From contig JAKRSD010000020.1 of NCBI GenBank assembly GCA_022402535.1, forward strand, positions 154,907 to 218,906: a stretch of 64,000 nt of DNA. Reading direction: 5' to 3'. Positions 1 through 8,679 of the stretch are shown here, piece by piece (within the stretch, counting starts at the first letter, position 1; every line of letters begins with the position of its first letter). The stretch comes from Flavobacteriales bacterium (GTDB taxonomy: Bacteria; Bacteroidota; Bacteroidia; CAIKAF01). The notes below the pieces were generated by a model, which saw only the letters and a program-made list of their open reading frames with translations, did not search any database and was not told the DNA's origin. Made by a program: the position numbers and the translations under genes.

Positions 1-395
1 TCCGGGTCAGCGTAGCTAATCCATATCCTGCTTGCTTGAGCTTTTTTAAAAACACTAAAGGCTCCTTGCGCAGCAAGGTAGGCTTTGGTTGGGTCTTAAT
101 CCCCCATTCCGGGTCAGCGTAGCTAATCCATATCCTGCTTGCTTGAGCTTTTTTAAAAACACAAAAGACACCTTGCGCAGCAAGGGGCTTTTGATGGGTC
201 TTAATCCCACCTTCCGGATCAGCGTAGCTAATCCACATCCTGCTCGCTTGAGCTTTTTTAAAAACACAAAAGACACCTTGCGCAGCAAGAGGCTTTTGTT
301 GGGTCTTAATCCCACCTTCCGGATCAGCGTAGCTAATCCATACCCTGCTTGCTTACGCTTATTTAAAAACACTAAAGAGACCTTGCGCAGCAAGG
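1..395. repeat. Tandem repeat, four copies of 105-107 bp
   Basis: Four near-identical direct copies begin at positions 1, 108, 213 and 318, each opening with TCCGG(G/A)TCAGCGTAGCTAATCC. The last copy diverges after about 395. Each copy holds a perfect 6-bp inverted repeat (CCTTGC-GCA-GCAAGG). The later copies are 105 bp, a multiple of three, so both strands stay open and a 35-residue repeated peptide could be read on either one. I see no start context, signal peptide or known domain, so I treat the open frames as a by-product of the repeat. The array may extend left of the window. Known class: intergenic tandem repeat; function not known. Confidence 0.9.
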
Positions 396-537
396 GAAGC
401 ATTGTAAGACCTCCCGATTGTAGCAAGTTCATCAAAACTGGGCACAGATTAATTTACGCTTTGTTACCTGAGTTACATAAAGCTATTCGGAATACCCCTA
501 CCTTCGAATCATAATTACTACTTAATATCTTTCCTTT
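396..537. other. Intergenic spacer before the DUF2892-like gene
   Basis: Short AT-rich spacer. At 526-533 there is TATCTTTC, one base away from the Bacteroidota -7 element TANNTTTG and only 4 bases before the ATG at 538, so it may be the promoter of the next gene. Nothing else is recognised. Confidence 0.4.
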
Positions 538-750
538 ATGAAAAAGAACATGGGTACAATAGACCGTATTGCACGAATTCTGGTTGCATTGGTCGCCATC
601 ATTTTATTTTTTACAGACACAGTTACGGGAACATTGGGTTATGTCCTTTTAGCCGTAAGCGGAGTGTTTTTGCTTACTTCCGTAATCAGTTTTTGTCCGC
701 TTTACACCTTATTGGGGATAAATACCTGCCCTGTAAAAGAAGGCAAATAG
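538..750 (+). CDS. DUF2892 family small inner-membrane protein
   Basis: A 70-residue protein with two hydrophobic segments at about residues 11-30 and 32-52 and the C-terminal motif CPLYTLLGINTCP. That arrangement (two helices, then a CP..LLGI.TC tail) is the YgaP-like transmembrane domain, DUF2892. In other bacteria this domain occurs alone or fused to rhodanese domains. No rhodanese is present here, so a role in sulfur chemistry cannot be claimed. The start ATG at 538 is followed by a second in-frame Met after three residues. The gene stands alone and is followed by a strong bidirectional terminator. Confidence 0.8.
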   Translation: MKKNMGTIDRIARILVALVAIILFFTDTVTGTLGYVLLAVSGVFLLTSVISFCPLYTLLGINTCPVKEGK

Positions 751-768
751 CCTTTCGAACAAAATTGG

Positions 769-798
769 AAAAAGCCGGAGCCTAGTTCCGGCTTTTTT
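769..798. terminator. Bidirectional Rho-independent terminator
   Basis: A perfect 11-bp stem (769-779 pairs with 787-797, core AAAGCCGGA/TCCGGCTTT) with a 7-nt loop. It has a T run on the plus side and an A run on the left that becomes a T run on the minus strand. It separates the convergent genes 538-750 (+) and 797-1375 (-). The minus gene's stop codon lies inside the right arm. Confidence 0.9.
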
Positions 799-1375
799 AT
801 TTAACAATCGCTCTAAAGAATACTTCTTTACCCATTCGCGGAGCAATTGAATTTGGACAAGCTTCCATTTCGAGTACCTGAAGTTTTTCACCGAACAAAC
901 TCAGATATTCGGCTTTATTTCCTCCAAAAGGCGGATGTTCGGCATTCATGGGGGCATCAAAAAGCAATCCGGCTAATTCACCCCCGGGAGCCAATAACTC
1001 TGCCATTTTTTGCACATATTTCGTCCTTAAATCCGGAGAAAGCGCGCAAAAAAAAGTTTGCTCTAAAATGATATCATAAGCTGCCTTATGATTAAAAAAA
1101 TCATCACAAACCAACTGCTTCTCCGGAAAATCGGGGATGCGGGTTTTTAAATTGGCTAAAGGAATCTCCGAAAGATCTAAGACCGTAATGTTTTTGAATC
1201 CCATCTCCCATAACTTTTCAGCTTCATACGAATTACCGGCCCCGGGAATCAGCACTTTTGCCGTGCGGGGTTTATTTTCCATATAGGCTATCAAAGCCGG
1301 CGAGGCATAGCCTATATCCCAGCCGGTTTCGCCCTGCTCGTAACGGGAAGACCAAAATGTTTTATCGAGATTCAT
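797..1375 (-). CDS. TPMT-family SAM-dependent methyltransferase
   Basis: 192 residues. The N-terminus carries the thiopurine S-methyltransferase family signature (FWSSRYEQGETGWDIG, then SP), followed by the SAM-binding motif VLIPGAGNSYEA (about residues 41-52) and the acidic residue of motif II (VLDLSE). The family (PF05724) moves a methyl group from S-adenosylmethionine to small thiols or halides; the substrate here cannot be read from sequence. It lies 10 nt downstream of rlmD on the same strand, so the two are probably co-transcribed. The length is normal for bacterial family members. Confidence 0.85.
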   Translation of the reverse strand: MNLDKTFWSSRYEQGETGWDIGYASPALIAYMENKPRTAKVLIPGAGNSYEAEKLWEMGFKNITVLDLSEIPLANLKTRIPDFPEKQLVCDDFFNHKAAYDIILEQTFFCALSPDLRTKYVQKMAELLAPGGELAGLLFDAPMNAEHPPFGGNKAEYLSLFGEKLQVLEMEACPNSIAPRMGKEVFFRAIVK

Positions 1376-1385
1376 TGTTCTAAAT

Positions 1386-2792
1386 TTAAGTATTACGTTC
1401 TAAAAGCACCACGTTTTCCACATGGTAAGTGTGTGGAAACATATCTACGGGCTGAACCTTGGTTATCCTATATTTTTCGCAAAGTATTGCCAAATCGCGG
1501 GCTTGGGTAGCCGGATTACAGCTAACATACACAATTCTGGAAGGAGACAATTCCAATATTTTCCGGGTAACATCGTCGTGCATACCGGCGCGTGGCGGAT
1601 CGGTAATAATCACATCGGGTTTTCCGTGTGTTGCCACAAAATCATCATTGAGCACATCCTTCATATCTCCTGCGAAAAATGCGGTATTCTCTATCCCGTT
1701 TAATTGGGCGTTTTTGTGGGCATCTTCAATGGCTTCGGGCACATATTCCACACCCACCACTTTTGAAGCCTCAGAAGCCACATAACAGGCAATCGTACCC
1801 GTGCCTGTATATAAATCATATACCAACTCTGAACCCGTGAGTTGGGCAAAATTCCGGGTTATGTCGTACAGACGTTTTCCCTGGCGGCTGTTTGTCTGAA
1901 AAAAGGACTTCGGCCCGATTAAAAACCGCAAATCACCCAATTTTTCTTCCAGAAAAGGACTGCCTTTATATAGTTGTAAATCCTGATCGTACAGCGTATC
2001 GTTTAATTTGGTATTCACCACCTGATACAAGGAAACAATCTGCGGAAAATTGGAATCCAGATAATGCATCACTGCCTGCTGCCATTCAGGATGTTCGTAG
2101 GCAAAAGCCACAATCACCATCACCTGTCCCTCCTGATTATTGCGTACAATCAGGTTACGCATAAAGCCTTCGTGAGAGCGGATATGATAATAGGGAATAT
2201 TATTTTTGAGTGTAAACTCACGCAGTCCGTTCCGGATTTGGTTTGAAGGTTCAGGCTGAAGCAGGCATTCGGTTACATTAAAAATTTTATCGAACATGCC
2301 CGGCACATGAAAACCGAGCGCTCGGCGTTCTTCCACTTCGCTGCCTGAGTCCATTTCTTCTGTGGTTACCCAACGCGAAGCCGTGAAACCGAAATCCATT
2401 TTATTGCGGTAGTAAAATTGATTTTCGGAAGGCAGAATGGGTGAAATTTCAGGGAATGTAAGGTGACCGATACGGGTAAAGCAGTCAAAAACGACTTTCT
2501 GTTTAAATTCCAACTGTTTTTCGTACGATAAATCTTGCCGGGTACAACCACCGCAAAGCCCGAAATGTTTACACTCGGGCGCTACTCTGTCGGGAGAATA
2601 GGTGTGAAATTTTACGGCTCTTCCTTCGGCATAATTGCGTTTCTTTTTTACAATTTGGATATCCACCACATCGCCGGGAACGGCATTTTTTACAAATACG
2701 GCCATGCCGTTGTGTTTTCCTACCGAAAGTCCGTCGTTTCCCGTATCTGAAATGCTTACCTGCTCATAAAGCGGATGTTTTTTCTTGGCCAT
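1386..2792 (-). CDS. rlmD: 23S rRNA (uracil-5-)-methyltransferase RlmD-like
   Basis: 468 residues from the ATG at 2792. It has an N-terminal TRAM domain (about 5-60), an iron-sulfur cysteine cluster (CKHFGLCGGC, with a later Cys in VTECLLQP), and a C-terminal Rossmann methyltransferase with DPPRAG and the nucleophile motif SCNPATQARDL. These are the marks of the TrmA/RumA family, which methylates C5 of uridine; RlmD modifies U1939 of 23S rRNA. Which uridine is modified here (RlmD or RlmC-type) is inferred. A frame starting 15 nt further upstream is open, but its ATG overlaps the TACCTTTG promoter element, so 2792 is preferred. Confidence 0.9.
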   Translation of the reverse strand: MAKKKHPLYEQVSISDTGNDGLSVGKHNGMAVFVKNAVPGDVVDIQIVKKKRNYAEGRAVKFHTYSPDRVAPECKHFGLCGGCTRQDLSYEKQLEFKQKVVFDCFTRIGHLTFPEISPILPSENQFYYRNKMDFGFTASRWVTTEEMDSGSEVEERRALGFHVPGMFDKIFNVTECLLQPEPSNQIRNGLREFTLKNNIPYYHIRSHEGFMRNLIVRNNQEGQVMVIVAFAYEHPEWQQAVMHYLDSNFPQIVSLYQVVNTKLNDTLYDQDLQLYKGSPFLEEKLGDLRFLIGPKSFFQTNSRQGKRLYDITRNFAQLTGSELVYDLYTGTGTIACYVASEASKVVGVEYVPEAIEDAHKNAQLNGIENTAFFAGDMKDVLNDDFVATHGKPDVIITDPPRAGMHDDVTRKILELSPSRIVYVSCNPATQARDLAILCEKYRITKVQPVDMFPHTYHVENVVLLERNT

Positions 2793-2796
2793 GCCA

Positions 2797-2804
2797 CAAA
2801 GGTA
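2797..2804 (-). promoter_or_regulatory. -7 promoter element TACCTTTG of rlmD
   Basis: A perfect TANNTTTG on the minus strand, only 4 nt before the ATG at 2792. The transcript would begin at or within a few bases of the start codon. I did not find a well-placed -33 TTG. Confidence 0.6.
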
Positions 2805-2834
2805 CATTTTCGGTTTGTACTCCTATCCCAAGGA

Positions 2835-3857
2835 CTAATATCGTTTCCTCAGTTCCTGAATGTAACTCCGCAAATCTCCGTTAAAATCCTTATTGAATTC
2901 TTCATAAAAATGATTCTGCAATCCTCCATACTGCCTGAATTGTATAAAAAAGGCGTTGTTGGGCATATTGCCGGTTTTAAGTTTTTGAAATCTACCCGGG
3001 ATATGAAACGTAAGCGTATCCATATCGGCCATAATGGTTTTAATACATTGAGATTTCTCGGCCTCCTTTTCTGTTTCCGAAAGGTTCTGAAAATCCGGGG
3101 ATGCATAAAGACTATCCAATCGTTGGGCTCCACGTAAAAAATGAGTCGTCAGTTTCCCGAAATCTTCCTCTTGGGTTACATATTCAAAGTATTCGTACGA
3201 TTCCTTACCGAATCGTTGGGCCAGAAACATTTCGGCACCCACATCCCCGATAAATGAAGCCAGATTTTCGCTTTCATCTACATTACTGCGGATAAAAATA
3301 GTACCATGCGACAGTTCATGAATGATGGTATTGACCATGCGGCCTACCGGTTCGTTCAACATTTCAGACAAGATGGGATCGGCCAGATAACCCAAAGTGC
3401 TCCAGGCGTTCACTTCACGGATATGCACATCAAAACCAGCTGATTCCAATTTCACTTTTACTTTTTCTGCTTCGCTTTTTTTAAAATATCCGGTGTATGA
3501 AACCGTACCCACTATGGGGAAAGTCCATGTTTTGGGACTCAACGAATAACGTGGCGAAGCAGTGATGACCCATAACAACGGTTCGCCCTGTTGGTCATAT
3601 ACTTTGAGGTAACTTTTATTTCGTTTTAACCCAAGGCTGTCAAAAGCAAAAGCCCGCACTTCATCTACCAACATTAGCCTTTCGGCATGATGTGAGGGAA
3701 TTCCGGGTTTAGAAAGATAGGATTCGCGGCTTTCCGTATTCAGAATCACATCGGCCTGCCCTGCCCCCTGTTTAATAAGATAAACACAGACATCGCCAAA
3801 CCACACAAAGCCTGCGCATAAAATCAGGAACAAAATATCGGCAATTCCTTTCACCAT
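2835..3857 (-). CDS. Predicted zinc aminopeptidase (PF10023/COG4324-like)
   Basis: About 340 residues. There is one N-terminal hydrophobic segment (LFLILCAGFVWFG), so the protein is anchored or exported. The centre carries the gluzincin motif HELSHGT (HExxH), with a downstream acidic stretch NLASFIGDVGAE that could give the third zinc ligand (Glu). This fits the bacterial predicted aminopeptidase family PF10023. Start choice: ATG at 3857, or a GTG three codons upstream at 3866. The gene lies just upstream of rlmD on the same strand with a 42-nt gap, but rlmD has its own promoter element. Substrate not known. Confidence 0.8.
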   Translation of the reverse strand: MVKGIADILFLILCAGFVWFGDVCVYLIKQGAGQADVILNTESRESYLSKPGIPSHHAERLMLVDEVRAFAFDSLGLKRNKSYLKVYDQQGEPLLWVITASPRYSLSPKTWTFPIVGTVSYTGYFKKSEAEKVKVKLESAGFDVHIREVNAWSTLGYLADPILSEMLNEPVGRMVNTIIHELSHGTIFIRSNVDESENLASFIGDVGAEMFLAQRFGKESYEYFEYVTQEEDFGKLTTHFLRGAQRLDSLYASPDFQNLSETEKEAEKSQCIKTIMADMDTLTFHIPGRFQKLKTGNMPNNAFFIQFRQYGGLQNHFYEEFNKDFNGDLRSYIQELRKRY

Positions 3858-3961
3858 CTTTTTCACTCAGCAAGATTACATAATTCACACTAACATCGTC
3901 ACGTGCAAAAAACATCCTCCTCAAGATACAACTATCTGCCGATTATGCGTTTTTTTAATCC

Positions 3962-5428
3962 ATGAAAATATCTCGAATTCTCTTTATCTCTCTGTGGTGT
4001 TTCGCTGCGTGTTTTCAAAAGATAACGGCCCAAAATGCTGTGGCGGCAGAAATTCAGAAACTGAAAAATGACCCTTGTCTAAAACATGCTTCCTGGTCTT
4101 TTTTTGCGGTTTATGAAGACTCCAAAGACACGATTGCACGCTTTAATGAACAAACGGCACTGACAACGGCTTCTGTCATGAAAACCGTTACTACGGCTGC
4201 GGCATTACAAGTTCTGGGACCCAATTATACCTTTAAAACCCGGCTATACATTCGGGGCAATATTACCCAGGACGGCATATTAAACGGCGACCTGATTATC
4301 CGCGGAGGAGGTGATCCCACATTAGGTTCAGACAAATGGAAAGAAAGTGATAAGGACAGCCTTTTTTCGCGCATTTATGCAGCCCTTACCTTGGAAGGGA
4401 TAAAGATGATAAATGGAAATATTATCGCCGATGCTTCTGTTTTTGAAGAGTTGATGGCTCCTCCAGGCTGGAATTGGGGCGATTTGGGCAATTATTACGG
4501 GGCGGCCCCATCGGGATTGACTATCTGTGATAATCTGGTGATTTATTGTTTTAAATCGGGGCCTGCTGGATTGGCCACTGAGGTGTTTCGCACACTGCCC
4601 GAACTGAAAGATGTGCAGATACGGAATTTGGTCACCGCGGGCGGCACGGGCGATAACGCATATGTGTTCGGTGCGGAATACGGAAGCCTGCGATATATAA
4701 AAGGCACCATTCCCGCCAACAGCGATTCCTTTTGCGTAAAGGGAAATATGCACGACCCGCCCCGGTTTGCCGGTCAGCTGATAAAAGAGGCATTGGAATC
4801 GCGGAATTTACCGATTATGGGTTCTGTAATTACCAACAGGGAATTGAATCCTCCGATAGACTATAAAAATACCGGACTGAAAGAAATCGGGCGTATTGAA
4901 TCGCCTAAATTGACGGATATTATCTCGGTAATCAATCTGTTCAGCAATAACTTATATGCCGAACAAATCCACAAAGCCATATCAGCGCATAAAACAGGGC
5001 AAGGCAGCAACAGCAATTCCAACGATATCATAAAATCCCATTGGATAGCAAAAGGACTGGATGCGGATGCTCTTTTTGTTACGGACGGCAGCGGATTATC
5101 GCGCAGCAATGCCATCAGCACCACCAACCTGGTAAAAATGCTGATGATTATGGCAAAAGACAAAACATGCTCCGAATTTAAAAAGTCATTGCCCGTAGCC
5201 GGGAAATCGGGTACCCTGCGCAATATGTGCAAAGGCACTAAAGCCGAAGGCAACGTAATGGCTAAAAGCGGCACCATGACCCGTGTAAAAGGATATGCCG
5301 GCTATGTGAATACAGCATCCGGAAGACCCGTGGTATTTGCCATGCTGTTTAATAACTACGCATGCAGCAACAAAGAAATCACCCAGAAAATTGAAAAATT
5401 GATGGTGAAAATGGCAGAACTGAAGTAG
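3962..5428 (+). CDS. dacB: D-alanyl-D-alanine carboxypeptidase/endopeptidase (PBP4, peptidase S13)
   Basis: 488 residues with an N-terminal signal peptide (to about residue 23, ending at TAQ). Penicillin-binding motifs are SVMK (Ser71, Lys74; the acyl-enzyme serine and general base), SNN in FSNNLYAE, and KSG in AKSGTMTRVKGYAGY in place of the usual KTG. These define the low-molecular-weight class C PBP4/DacB family, which trims D-Ala from peptidoglycan stem peptides and cuts D-Ala-mDAP crosslinks in the periplasm. The stop codon lies 2 nt from the stop of the convergent gene 5431-7161. Confidence 0.93.
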   Translation: MKISRILFISLWCFAACFQKITAQNAVAAEIQKLKNDPCLKHASWSFFAVYEDSKDTIARFNEQTALTTASVMKTVTTAAALQVLGPNYTFKTRLYIRGNITQDGILNGDLIIRGGGDPTLGSDKWKESDKDSLFSRIYAALTLEGIKMINGNIIADASVFEELMAPPGWNWGDLGNYYGAAPSGLTICDNLVIYCFKSGPAGLATEVFRTLPELKDVQIRNLVTAGGTGDNAYVFGAEYGSLRYIKGTIPANSDSFCVKGNMHDPPRFAGQLIKEALESRNLPIMGSVITNRELNPPIDYKNTGLKEIGRIESPKLTDIISVINLFSNNLYAEQIHKAISAHKTGQGSNSNSNDIIKSHWIAKGLDADALFVTDGSGLSRSNAISTTNLVKMLMIMAKDKTCSEFKKSLPVAGKSGTLRNMCKGTKAEGNVMAKSGTMTRVKGYAGYVNTASGRPVVFAMLFNNYACSNKEITQKIEKLMVKMAELK

Positions 5429-5430
5429 CC

Positions 5431-7161
5431 CTAATAATGTACATTGACGGTTCCCTTATGGGTATATAGACCGTTAGGGGTATTAAACTCAATCACCACA
5501 AAATAAGTGCCTGCAGGAACCAGGTTGCCCGCAGCCGTGGTTCCATCCCACGAAATGTGGGGAGCCGTGGTTTCAAACATCAGGTTTCCCCAACGATTAA
5601 AAATCGTGCAGCGGTAATTTTCAAACCCTGTAATGGTAACTTCAAACAAGTCGTTGCTTCCGTCGCCATTCGGGGTGAAAATATTGGGAATGTTGATGCC
5701 TTCCACTATGACCACGGAAGCATACGCCGTATCCTTACAGCCTTCGGGTGAAGTAGAAATTAATGTAATGTCGTAGCTGCCTTCCGTATTAAAAATATGG
5801 GTAGGATTCTGAAGTTGTGAAGAAGACCCGTTACCAAAATCCCAGTTCCAGCCGGAAGCATTCTGACTTTGGTCGGCAAAAACCACCGGGGTGGAACCTG
5901 CACCTGTATTGGGCGAATAATTAAATGCTGCAATCACTTCAGGATGCACCAGCACATTCATGACATCATTAAAGGAAGTACATCCGTTGGTGGCCGTTAC
6001 TGAAAGGGTAACCGAGCCGGGTCCACCGGCGCCGTTCCAAAGTACTTCGGCTTCATTGACAGCCGGCGTAGATGTTACGGTTCCATTGTTGATTGTCCAG
6101 TTATATACCCATGTATTGTTTTCGGGCAAGCCCGTATATAATTGTTCTTTAGAGCCACAAACGGTATCCAACCCCACAATCTGCGGCACCTGAGGACGAA
6201 TTCTGGAAAGAATGAAAGGCTGTGGATTATAATCGGGCCAAGCGGCTTTGGTTACGGAACTGAACGGGTTTGCCGGCGTATACGTTACCGGGCTCAAATC
6301 GCGCCATTGACCTGTCGGAATAGGAAGTTCCCAATGGGCCAGACCATCCCACAAACTGTCGGCAGGTTCGTTGTAAAATACTTTAATGGATGCGGCATCA
6401 GTGCCTGCATTTCGGGAAATCCAATGGTAAAAGAAAGAGTTGGTGCGGCACACCACACTATCCACCGAAGTGCGGTCGTACCCGTCCAACGTGGCGTCAT
6501 TGTTCGCCATGCGCACGCCAAACGTATGAAATACGCCCGTTTCGGGAGTGATTTCTACCGGGCGATAACGGGTTGTACCGAGCGATGAGCCTGTGGGAAA
6601 GCGATACGTGAGCGCATTTTGGGTGTTCCGGAGTAATTTTCCATTATCCAGACTGCTTACAAAACCCGAAGTCCGGGTAATGGCGGCCGTATCGGTGTTG
6701 AGCACATGCATAAAGTGCGTATCGGTGGCCAGTTCGCGGTCGTTGAGTTTGAGCTCAAATTTGGTATACGATTCAATCTGCTGGGTTTTGATACCAGTTC
6801 CCTGAAGCTCCAGAATCCAGTAACGGGTAACCGAATCGCCTGTGATAAATTGATCATCCCCGAAAAGAAACACTTGGGAAGAATCGCTGATAAAAATGAA
6901 ATTATTCACCCAGTCTTTTCCTACACGGTAAAATCCGCTTTTTTCGGATTGGCCGTTATTAAAAAATGAAGAATCGATGGTAGTGGTGCCCCAGTTCTGA
7001 AAAAGGCCGTTCTGCATATTATCAAAACTGCCCCGCACCTTCACAATGCTGTTGGGAGCCGTGTAAACCAGTGCTGCATTATTATTGAATAAAGCCTGCT
7101 GCGCATAAAGACTTGCAGAAGCTATCAAAAAGGCAGAAATACTAAGTATAAAAGTGCGCAC
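5431..7161 (-). CDS. T9SS type B cargo protein with PKD domain
   Basis: 576 residues. It has a signal peptide (LIASASLYAQ), a long beta-rich N-terminal half without a recognised domain, a PKD-like Ig fold at about 330-400 and a clear PKD domain at about 405-490 (WNWDFGNGSSS, then NPTHIF). The C-terminus is a gliding-motility-associated domain (IFTPNGDGSNDLFEV, FNRWGNLMFET), the type B T9SS sorting signal. The protein is therefore expected to be secreted across the outer membrane; its function is not known. The start is GTG at 7161: no in-frame ATG lies nearby and the signal peptide begins there. Confidence 0.88.
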   Translation of the reverse strand: MRTFILSISAFLIASASLYAQQALFNNNAALVYTAPNSIVKVRGSFDNMQNGLFQNWGTTTIDSSFFNNGQSEKSGFYRVGKDWVNNFIFISDSSQVFLFGDDQFITGDSVTRYWILELQGTGIKTQQIESYTKFELKLNDRELATDTHFMHVLNTDTAAITRTSGFVSSLDNGKLLRNTQNALTYRFPTGSSLGTTRYRPVEITPETGVFHTFGVRMANNDATLDGYDRTSVDSVVCRTNSFFYHWISRNAGTDAASIKVFYNEPADSLWDGLAHWELPIPTGQWRDLSPVTYTPANPFSSVTKAAWPDYNPQPFILSRIRPQVPQIVGLDTVCGSKEQLYTGLPENNTWVYNWTINNGTVTSTPAVNEAEVLWNGAGGPGSVTLSVTATNGCTSFNDVMNVLVHPEVIAAFNYSPNTGAGSTPVVFADQSQNASGWNWDFGNGSSSQLQNPTHIFNTEGSYDITLISTSPEGCKDTAYASVVIVEGINIPNIFTPNGDGSNDLFEVTITGFENYRCTIFNRWGNLMFETTAPHISWDGTTAAGNLVPAGTYFVVIEFNTPNGLYTHKGTVNVHY

Positions 7162-7179
7162 GATTTAGATAATTGGATT

Positions 7180-7187
7180 CAAATATA
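7180..7187 (-). promoter_or_regulatory. -7 promoter element TATATTTG
   Basis: A perfect TANNTTTG on the minus strand, 18 nt upstream of the GTG at 7161. It is the likely promoter of the T9SS type B cargo gene. Confidence 0.55.
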
Positions 7188-7232
7188 CCGGACAAATTCT
7201 AAAATGCAATTCCTCCGGGCATTAAATTCATG

Positions 7233-7559
7233 CTATTTGATTCCAGTTTTTTCGGCAAAGTATTCAGCAAAATCTTCCATGTGTTTGCTCATCTCTTCTT
7301 CGCCCGTGGCTCTGTGCAACGTTTCTGACATAGAAATCAGATTTTGGTAAAAAAACTGGAACATGGTTTCCACAGGCATCTCCTTTGTCCACAGATCTAT
7401 GCGCATGCTGTTGTTCTCTTTTTTATCCCAAAGCGAAAGAAAAAATGCATCCATTTCCTTTTCATCGGGAGACTCGGCATTGTCGGCTTTCCAAAATAGT
7501 TTTTCGGGAATTTTATTTTCGTCTAGCACTACACGCAACTGAATATGTGATTCTTTCAT
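7233..7559 (-). CDS. gldC: Gliding motility protein GldC
   Basis: 108 residues, cytoplasmic and acidic, with no signal peptide. The pattern (N-terminal beta strands, EKLFWKADNAE, LSLWDKKENNSMRIDLWTKEMPV, ending in a helical MSKHMEDFAEYFAEKTG) is that of GldC. In known gliders GldC is needed for full motility and is encoded next to gldB, as here, where the gap is 18 nt. Recognition rests on motif memory plus this context. Confidence 0.9.
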   Translation of the reverse strand: MKESHIQLRVVLDENKIPEKLFWKADNAESPDEKEMDAFFLSLWDKKENNSMRIDLWTKEMPVETMFQFFYQNLISMSETLHRATGEEEMSKHMEDFAEYFAEKTGIK

Positions 7560-7577
7560 CGATTTATTTTTTGAATT

Positions 7578-8603
7578 TTATTTTAACTTCGGTTTGTATT
7601 TAGATTGTGTAAATAGCGTTTTATAGTCCTCGTCGGCCATTAATTGGGCAAAAGTAACATCCGGATTATTATCGATATAGTTTTTTACGATGTTCCTTCC
7701 AACCCAAATGCCGATTCTTCCCGGTACTTCGCGGGGCATGCCGGCAGCAAAGGGAGCTTCTTCCACATATTTCAAAATCTCGCGTTTATCTTCCGAAAAA
7801 AGCAACTTATTCTCAATAAAATAAGACCAGATCTGATATTCATTTTCTTCAATAAACTTAACGGATTCGGGCGTGTAACCAAATAATTTTTCATCGGAAT
7901 AGGTGGGTAACATTACCTGTAGCAGGAACATGATTTTCCCTTTATAAACCATATGATCGATTAGTGAAGTACGCTTCGGGTCTTTAGGAAATTCGCTGAG
8001 CAGCCAACCCTGAAGCACTTCGGGTACCAGGTGTTCTTTATCTTTTCTTTCGCAGATATAATCCGGGAAGCCGATGGCTTTGTAGGCTTCGTAATTTTTC
8101 CCCAGAAACATATCAAGTCCGATGGCAAGCACACTATCTGTAGCTACCACGGAATAATTCAGCCCGCTGTTGCAAAACACTACCCGGGGAACAATCGCTT
8201 CCGGAAGCAGTTTATGATACCTTTTAAAGGCATCGGTCAGCTCTTTTTCGATGTCAGTAGTCTGGGAATATACGAGATTGATTTCATCAACCAGCTGATT
8301 GATGTACACATCGTTAGTAAAGCCCGCTAGGGGAACATTAAACTCCGGTTCATCCGGGTTTCCGAGCGACAAAACGCCCATAAAATATTCGCGATAAAAA
8401 TCGGGATATTGTGATTTGATGTGGGACAGAATTTCATCCGGTGATTTGCGTTCCTGCGGAAACAAATCTCTGTCGAGTCTGCGAAAACTCATTTCCAGCT
8501 GCACCTCTTTGATGTCAACCTGATATTTTTTCTCTTTACATCCAACCCATAAAAACACGGAGAATGTCAAAATTAACAGTATGCGGAAAGAGGTAAACTT
8601 CAT
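7578..8603 (-). CDS. gldB: Gliding motility lipoprotein GldB
   Basis: 341 residues. The signal peptide ends in a lipobox (LWVGC, Cys22), so Lgt should lipidate it. The body contains SFRRLDRDLF near the start and a predicted-protease-like fold with GLDMFLGKNY and GRIGIWVGRNIVKNY near the C-terminus, as in GldB. The protein is essential for gliding in Flavobacterium. It is the first gene of the gldB-gldC pair and is transcribed divergently from the barrel gene at 8680. A minus-strand TACCTTTG at 8629-8636 is its likely promoter. Confidence 0.9.
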   Translation of the reverse strand: MKFTSFRILLILTFSVFLWVGCKEKKYQVDIKEVQLEMSFRRLDRDLFPQERKSPDEILSHIKSQYPDFYREYFMGVLSLGNPDEPEFNVPLAGFTNDVYINQLVDEINLVYSQTTDIEKELTDAFKRYHKLLPEAIVPRVVFCNSGLNYSVVATDSVLAIGLDMFLGKNYEAYKAIGFPDYICERKDKEHLVPEVLQGWLLSEFPKDPKRTSLIDHMVYKGKIMFLLQVMLPTYSDEKLFGYTPESVKFIEENEYQIWSYFIENKLLFSEDKREILKYVEEAPFAAGMPREVPGRIGIWVGRNIVKNYIDNNPDVTFAQLMADEDYKTLFTQSKYKPKLK

Positions 8604-8609
8604 TTAGTA

Positions 8610-8617
8610 TATCTTTG
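8610..8617 (+). promoter_or_regulatory. -7 promoter element TATCTTTG for the barrel gene at 8680
   Basis: A TANNTTTG match on the plus strand, 62 nt upstream of the ATG at 8680. It lies only 11 nt from the opposing gldB element, so the two divergent promoters overlap and may compete for RNA polymerase. Confidence 0.55.
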
Positions 8618-8628
8618 TTTGAGTAAGA

Positions 8629-8636
8629 CAAAGGTA
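8629..8636 (-). promoter_or_regulatory. -7 promoter element TACCTTTG of gldB
   Basis: A perfect TANNTTTG on the minus strand, 25 nt upstream of the gldB ATG at 8603. Confidence 0.6.
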
Positions 8637-8679
8637 AAAACCCCGGCCACCAAACCGGCATGAACCAAAAAAACGTGAT

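Noticed and set aside
1-395. CRISPR array
   Set aside because: The copies are 105-107 bp and contiguous, with no unique spacers between short repeats.
89-514. Repeat-containing protein gene in the tandem array (either strand)
   Set aside because: Both strands are open merely because the repeat length is a multiple of three; no signal peptide, start context or known family.
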